Shown here one piece after another: positions 58,918-64,000 of a DNA stretch of 64,000 nt. The DNA is taken from positions 124,001-188,000 of the forward strand of contig JAHLKG010000015.1 of NCBI GenBank assembly GCA_025526995.1, given 5' to 3'. Positions within the stretch are counted from its first letter, which is position 1; the number at the start of each line of letters is the position of its first letter. The notes under the pieces were generated by a model. The model ran no database searches. It saw nothing but the letters and a program-made list of their open reading frames with translations, and had not been told where the DNA came from. Position numbers and translations under genes: made by a program. This stretch comes from Powellomyces hirtus (lineage: Eukaryota; Chytridiomycota; Chytridiomycetes; Spizellomycetales; Powellomycetaceae).

Positions 58918-61029
58918 CTACTTCACGCTTGGACAGCCGCTGACCGGGCACTTGAAGCCTTGCCTCATGTGAGCCTGCACATGGCAGTTTGGTTGGGCGC
59001 TTTGGTCAATGCAACTCTCATGGTGCTTAAGCAGCTTGGATTGCATAATGAGGTTGCAGGTGTTGCAGCTCTTGCTCTTGAGCGATGGCCCTACATTGTC
59101 TCCCAAGGCCAGGGACAGCTGCAACGCAAGGGACGTAAAGGCAAATGTGGCTGTAGCGTGAGCAATATCTTTGATTGGCATGTCTGGTTTGAGGGCAGTA
59201 AACACGCTTGCAACAGAGTCCCGTTGGTAGTTGCGCAATTGAGAGTCAGCGCAGAGATGTTCGGCAATGCAGCCGCGCAAGCCTGCTGCCAGCCCTGCGT
59301 TCGCAACAAGCACCGGACGTGCATATGATGGACCCCTGCTTGGATCCCTGCCACCAGACACCGGAGGAGGTGGAGCTGGTAGGTCGTAAGTGGGGATGGA
59401 CCAACGACGCTGGGGGTTTGCGACGGGGTTGGGATTGTTGCGGACGCAAAGAGGGACGCCAGGACAGTGCGGATCAGAACATGCAGGTCGAGGCCTGCGG
59501 CGTGCGGCTGGCCGAGCAGGATGAGACGTTCAAGAGCAGTTAGGGCCGCGAGTTTCAGCGCCCAGTCTTCCGGCGCAGCATCGTCTTGAGTGGTATCGGC
59601 GACTTGCAGTTTTCGCTTCTTTGCTTGCGGCGCTTGCGGGGCGGCGGGACGGCGGGACGGCGACCGTTAAGTTGGATATCATTGACCATCTCTTTGGACA
59701 CATAGTCCAGTGCCAGTTTGACAAAGTCGCTGCCAAAAGCGTCGATGGCGGCCGGGAGCAGTCTGTATGAGGATTGTCTCAAGGTAGCATGGGATCGCGA
59801 AGTCTCCAACGATTTAGCGCAGATAGTGCTGAAGAACTTGCAGTCGTGGACGAGGTTGCGCGGAAGTAACGCGCATAGTAACTGGTTGGTGTTCACACAC
59901 GCAGACGGTAGTGCCAGTCGCAGGAGCAGGGCGTCCTGATCGCGCGTGTCGGTGAGGATACTCCTGGTCGTGATCGAATAAATGCGACGGACGAGGTCGA
60001 CAACCCTGTCCACAGCAAAACCCGTGGCAGTGTCCTCAATAATTCGGCAGAGACAAGAACACAAGGCTTCCAGTTGCGCGAGCCGGATGGGCAGCTGGGC
60101 GTGGTATGCGCTTTCAAGTGTTGGGAGAACCAACCCCACAGCACCACCATCGTCTTCACGGACGACATCCTCAACACACAAGACACCATTGCATCTAGCA
60201 CCTCGTCGATTGACGCGGCAACCTTGTTGAGAACTTTCGACTCGCCGGCTTTAGACGCCTTCTCCTTATCGGCGCGAACCAGCGCGAGCAAACAAGAAGT
60301 TGCATAGTCCACGGCTTCGGGTGATTCGGAAGGATTGGCTACAGCTTGCAAACACAGAATCTCAATCTTCTCGGTTTGTGATCGAACTCCGTTTGGAAAT
60401 GCACGCAGCAGTGTCAAGATATTTCGAAGGAATGGGGCCTGCAAAAGCGAAACCTGTTATCCAAATACTGTTCTCGCAAAACAAAACATCGCCATTTCCT
60501 ACGGTTAACTTACGCGACTAGCTTCACTCTTCGCAACGCGGTCACAGAGCACAGTTACGAGCTTTGCCAAGTACATCTGATTCAGATCTCTCGCCAAAGC
60601 CGGAAACGGTTTGCTTGCAATCAACAACTCAGTTGCAGCGTCAGCAACATCAGGCGCAAGCGCAACCGGCACACTCGAGTTGCACCACCCGCGCATGTCT
60701 TTCTGGAACGCGCCGGGAGCCAGTGCAGCCGACACGCGGACGAGACAGCAGCCAGCCCATTGCAGCTGCGGTTGTTTAGTTGCGCCAAGAAGTGTAGCGA
60801 CACGGGTGGACCATTTGGGTAGCGCCGAGACGGCACGGACGCCAGGCGAGTCCTTTGCGGCGTTTGGGTTGTCGCCAAAGTCTGCTATTGTGTCTGCGAT
60901 GCGACGGAGCAGGCCATGGGCGGACACGGAGCGGAGCACAAAAGGAAGAGAGGAATGAAGGGTTGAGTCGTCGGCTAGATATGTGGAGAGAAGCAGCTCC
61001 AGCTGCCATGCAGGGGATGGGCTCTCCAT
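58918..61029 (-). pseudogene. Rix1/PELP1-like ribosome biogenesis protein, frame disrupted
   Basis: Helical-repeat protein like Rix1/PELP1 of the Rix1 complex (60S maturation, ITS2 processing). Exon 1 61029-60514 encodes MESPSPAWQLELLLSTYL; a clean GTAAGT/TTGCAG intron leads to exon 2 from 60438. The coding frame then changes at about 60170-60183 (a GTGTGT run; from LDAMVSC to CVEDVVRED), again at about 59636-59663 (GGCGGGAC repeats, before AKKRKLQVADTTQDD), and possibly near 59300. No intron can explain the first change because the frames overlap there. Either real indels (decay) or assembly errors in short repeats. Sequence similarity persists through about 59100. The 3' end abuts LTR-like DNA, so the natural terminus is uncertain. 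Confidence 0.6.
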
Positions 61030-61425
61030 CTGGGATCGTCAAGCTGTGAGTATGTGTGGGCTGCCGAAGCGTATCAACGGGAATGTCCTTCGAGAGCGTC
61101 AACGACGAAAACAAAAAAGAAACTGTGTGTTGCTGCGCACGTTTCAGACAGCCTCGCCCAACATGAAAACCAACAGAGTCGTCCGTTCACAGTGCTCTGG
61201 AATGGATTATATGGATAGGGCATATTTCACAAGACTTTGGGTTTATGTAGTAGCGCATGGATACTGAGAATTTGGCATGGTGTTTTTATTTCTCCCGCTC
61301 AAAACCTCGCAACCCACCGGAATCGCTCACTGCCTTACTACATATGCTACCCTTCCGTTCCACTCGGGCAAAACAAAGCAAAAAGGGAACACAAAACAGA
61401 CCAAAAACTCGAAAGAACTCCCCCT
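61030..61425. other. Intergenic, no gene seen
   Basis: 5' flank of the Rix1-like gene and 3' flank of ubiquitin-like gene B. Nothing supported. Confidence 0.5.
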
Positions 61426-61769
61426 TCAGATGCCTCCCCTCAGGTTTCTCAATACACACCAGACATGAGCGCCAGGCTTCATGTTCTTGAACGCCGTCAG
61501 CAAGGCCCTGTTGTCCCGCATTTCCTTGCCGTTAAAGATCAGTGCGAGAGCACAAGCACCGTCGACGGGCACATTCTTGGCAATTTGACGCTTGAGGTCA
61601 CCAACGGAAGTGGTTTCAAGCGAACCCGTGGTTGGGATGTTGTAGGTCTTTCCCGTGACCGTGTGAAGCGTGATGTGGGATCCTAGCCAGACAGTTTGTC
61701 CTGATCAGCGAGGTCGGCAAAGATTCTACAAGTGCCGTGAACCATCCCTCGCCGCTCACCGTTGGTCAT
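61426..61769 (-). CDS. Ubiquitin-like protein B, ends Arg-Gly-Gly-Ile
   Basis: Two exons, 61769-61760 and 61682-61426 (88 aa). The intron (GTGAGC donor, GGCTAG acceptor) falls after the fourth codon start, giving MTNGSHITLHTVTGKTYNI. Ubiquitin-fold order: two-strand hairpin, VGDLKRQIAKNVPVDG helix, LALIFNGKEMRDNRALLTAF (compare ubiquitin RLIFAGKQLEDGRTLSDY) and last strand HVWCVLRNLRGGI. The tail resembles ubiquitin's LVLRLRGG, with one extra residue within and one isoleucine after the diglycine. The same frame is open for ~60 codons upstream of the ATG, so a longer N-terminus is possible. Conjugation is inference. Confidence 0.75.
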
Positions 61770-62476
61770 TGTTTTCAAGTTTTGGATGGAGGTGGGTGTG
61801 TTCAAAGTGTAAGCTAGGCTGTTGCGGTTATGGTCTGAGATAATAGAGAGTGGAACGGGAACTGGATACAGCAGCAAGGAGATGGCGAGACCGCCCGCCG
61901 TCTTCAGTGGGACAGTGAGACCCAAGTCGCCAGTGAGTCACTATGAGTCCTTTGCACATGGGAAAGCTGAGGCAAAACACAGCGTGCTTTTGACAGCCCA
62001 ATTCGGACACCTGCGGTAAAAGCACACAATGATGGTGCGGGGTTACATCGTTAGTCCAACACAAGTGCATCCAGTGCCGGTAATTTTTCGAAGCGCAGGT
62101 CACAGATATGTCGTGACGTTTGCATCTACTAGCAGGTCCATGCACTTATCGACAACGTTGACAGCATTTCGCAAAGCCTACCGTTGTTTTTCTGGAAATG
62201 TGACGAAACGGTCAGAGCGTCGACGAGCTGCTTGACGCCGAAATGAATCGATGTCGGTACAGGGAGAGGTGCCATGATTTACGGCTCGTGACATGGAAAA
62301 AGATATACTTCATCAGCTTGCGGGATGCTTGGTGTAGAAAAGGTTAATTGAGATATGGTAGGAAATACATATCGTCGTTCTTCCTATTTCAGAAAAGCGG
62401 TTGCATATTACGTAAATGTTTTGGATCATCCTTCAAGTTTTCTGTTCGTTCGCAAGTAACTTGCAGATCAACAAAG
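61770..62476. other. Intergenic, one possible minus-strand exon
   Basis: A minus-strand segment at about 62274-62170 (MAPLPVPTSIHFGVKQLVDAL, then a GTAGGC donor) looks like a first exon and could belong to a longer form of ubiquitin-like gene B or to a separate small gene. Downstream exons could not be joined in phase. Otherwise nothing seen. Confidence 0.3.
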
Positions 62477-63043
62477 ATGCCAAAACCACAGCTCCCGTCA
62501 GTCGAAGAACTCATCACATGCCTCCATCTCCAGTCTCATCCAGAAGGCGGCTGGTTTGCCGAATCAAACCGCACACCCGCCGATCCCACCACGGGAACCG
62601 CCACGCGCGACCTCACAACCTCCATCTACTTTCCCATGTACAGCGACCCCACGCATCCGGAGCGCGCACGATCTAGCCTTCATCGCCTGGGACACACGTC
62701 CGAGACATTCTATTTGCATCCGTCGACCGCCAGTGCTACATTGCTGGAGATCGACATGGAGCAGGGTGGTCGTGGAGAGGCCCCATCAGCACGGCTGGTG
62801 CATTTGGGGTCGGATGTAGCCAGAGGGGAGGTTTCGCAGTATATGTTTAGGGCGGGTGTGAGGTTTGGTGGTGTGACGGATGCAGCAGAGGGGGAGTACA
62901 CGCTGGTGGGATGCAACTGTGCGCCTGGGTTTGATGAAGACGACTTTCAGATGATCAAGGATCATCCCGAAGTACCCGAGACGCTGAGCAAAACGTTTAG
63001 AGATGATAAGGCGGTGTGGGATGTTTTGTCCAGACTCCTGTAA
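62477..63043 (+). CDS. DUF985/cupin_5 family protein
   Basis: 188 aa, single exon, cupin fold. Start ATG 62477 (MPKPQLPSVEELITCLHL). Family marks: SHPEGGWFAESNRT, then ATRDLTTSIYFPM, SSLHRLGHTSETFYLHPSTA (cupin metal-site-like His residues), VSQYMFRAGVRFG, and YTLVGCNCAPGFDEDDF near the end. The biochemical role of this family is not established; yeast and bacterial members are uncharacterised. The frame is open upstream to 62348 but the family start fits MPKPQ. Confidence 0.9.
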   Translation: MPKPQLPSVEELITCLHLQSHPEGGWFAESNRTPADPTTGTATRDLTTSIYFPMYSDPTHPERARSSLHRLGHTSETFYLHPSTASATLLEIDMEQGGRGEAPSARLVHLGSDVARGEVSQYMFRAGVRFGGVTDAAEGEYTLVGCNCAPGFDEDDFQMIKDHPEVPETLSKTFRDDKAVWDVLSRLL

Positions 63044-63170
63044 CCGTGTTATGACTGGTACTTTTTGGACAGCACCGTGCGTTTCGACAGTCATTTAGTT
63101 GTTCGTCTGATGAATGCTGTTGATTGATATGTGATAGTCCCGTCTCTTTGATTTGCCAAAACCATAGCAC

Positions 63171-63691
63171 TCAGTAACCGAAACTCTCTTCTCGGCCCTT
63201 GACGGCTTCTGCTGCCTTCTTGGCCTCTTCTCGTCGCTTGGCTTCCATTTCTATTGTAAGTTCAACAACCGTCTGCCAGTCCTCATGGTAACCCTCTGAG
63301 TGAAAAAGACCATCGCAATACAATTGTTACTGATAAGCTACTACGCCGATGCTGAAAACTTTGGACCAGTCCTATCCACGCCCCCGCAACTACCACTAAT
63401 ACCTTTGACGCATTTCTTGAACTCGCGCAACGCTTTCTCAGTGTCCCCCGTGGCTAGGAACGAGTATGCAAGCAAATGCCGGCCAGCCAACTCTGCGGCA
63501 GGCATTGAGACATACAGCTTGAGGCAGGCGAGTGCGCGCGAGTGGGCTCCGAGTTGGTGAAACTCCCTGGCGACGCTGTAGAGATCGGCGGCTTCTGCGG
63601 GACGCGACAGGTGTGTGGTGAACCAGGCTAGGATCTCTGGCGGAGACATTGTTGGTCGGAACGACTCGAAATCTGAGAATGTGGTAGACAT
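63171..63691 (-). CDS. Small TPR-like protein, 137 aa
   Basis: Two exons, 63691-63403 and 63295-63171, joined in phase 1 (GTATTA donor, CACTCAG acceptor). All-helical. Two TPR-like hairpins: ADLYSVAREFHQLGAHSRALACLKLYVSMP and GRHLLAYSFLATGDTEKALREFKKCVKEGYHEDW. Ends in a charged helix, EMEAKRREEAKKAAEAVKGREE. Presumably a protein-protein adaptor; I do not recognise a named ortholog. The splice model is required because the unspliced frame loses the helical pattern after KCVKG. Confidence 0.75.
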
Positions 63692-64000
63692 GGCGGAGTG
63701 CTCTGGCGTTGCAAAGACAGCTAGTATAGCGAGGGTGCTTGGAGAGGGGGCAAGGCCGCCAGAACCCTAAAACACTTCACACCGTCACTCATCACACGCC
63801 GCACCTTAGCGGCATTTGGACACATTCAGCAAGCTATACCCACACACATACATATTACACCGGTAACATAACCGATTGCTCTGAACCACAAGCAGGCATT
63901 CTGCAGCTTACTGCTGTCAACACGCTCGTTTCCCGGGTTCTGGAGGTCTCTGCCATTACTGTCTAGGAACCGGGACTCTTCCATCCCCCCAACGGTCGCA
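63692..64000. other. Intergenic to window end
   Basis: 5' flank of the TPR-like gene. No gene seen; a gene beginning beyond the window cannot be excluded. Confidence 0.4.

Noticed and set aside
58882..59328. 148-codon plus ORF opposite the end of the Rix1-like gene
   Set aside because: Runs antisense to the Rix1-like frames; no recognisable domain.

Overview
The window is a gene-dense stretch of nuclear DNA from a fungus. The evidence is a complete White Collar-1 type LOV/PAS/GATA protein, a Tps2-like trehalose phosphatase, Sed5, Nup192, Rix1, Trm61, Apc3/Cdc27, Atp10 and a Urk1-type kinase-UPRT fusion. Genes carry many short spliceosomal introns (about 60-100 nt) and sit 0.1-1 kb apart on both strands with no operons, which suits a fungus with intron-rich genes, possibly an early-diverging (zoosporic or zygomycete-grade) one. 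The exact phylum is inference. Exon models were built by hand from splice signals and reading-phase continuity; nearly all close exactly in frame.

Layout. 0-10.7 kb (all minus): syntaxin-8-like Qc-SNARE, FAD monooxygenase with an in-frame TGA, basic-secretory-protein-type metalloprotease, MARCH5-like RING-CH ligase, uridine kinase-UPRT fusion. 11.4-18.8 kb: type II membrane protein, ubiquitin-like protein A, an unknown 172-aa protein, an mARC-like MOSC protein with a C-terminal anchor, a small unknown protein, and a protein with four viroplasmin/RNase H1 N-terminal repeats. 19.3-27 kb: WC-1 blue-light receptor, a 2.7 kb gene-free stretch, cysteine dioxygenase, Sed5. 27.5-36.3 kb: Nup192 convergent with an uncharacterised ATP-grasp-like protein. 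37-46 kb: intron-containing tRNA-Ile(UAU)-like gene, Tps2-like protein, mitochondrial carrier, sorbitol-type dehydrogenase. 46-57.9 kb: Atp10, Apc3, homeodomain factor, Trm61, nitronate monooxygenase. 58-64 kb: LTR-like sequence, frameshifted Rix1/PELP1 homolog, ubiquitin-like protein B, DUF985/cupin_5 protein, a small TPR-like protein.

No metabolic cluster is present; most genes are unlinked housekeeping genes. Thematic links are the two SNAREs, two mitochondrial factors (Atp10, carrier) and the two small ubiquitin-like proteins. Both ubiquitin-like proteins end in Gly-Gly plus one or two residues, like precursors of conjugated modifiers; this is the most interesting lead. Other leads are repeated use of AAG 3' splice sites, a histidine at the expected zero layer of a Qc-SNARE, the inverted anchor of the mARC protein, poly-G/C tracts in dehydrogenase introns, and the decayed-looking Rix1 gene beside LTR-like sequence.
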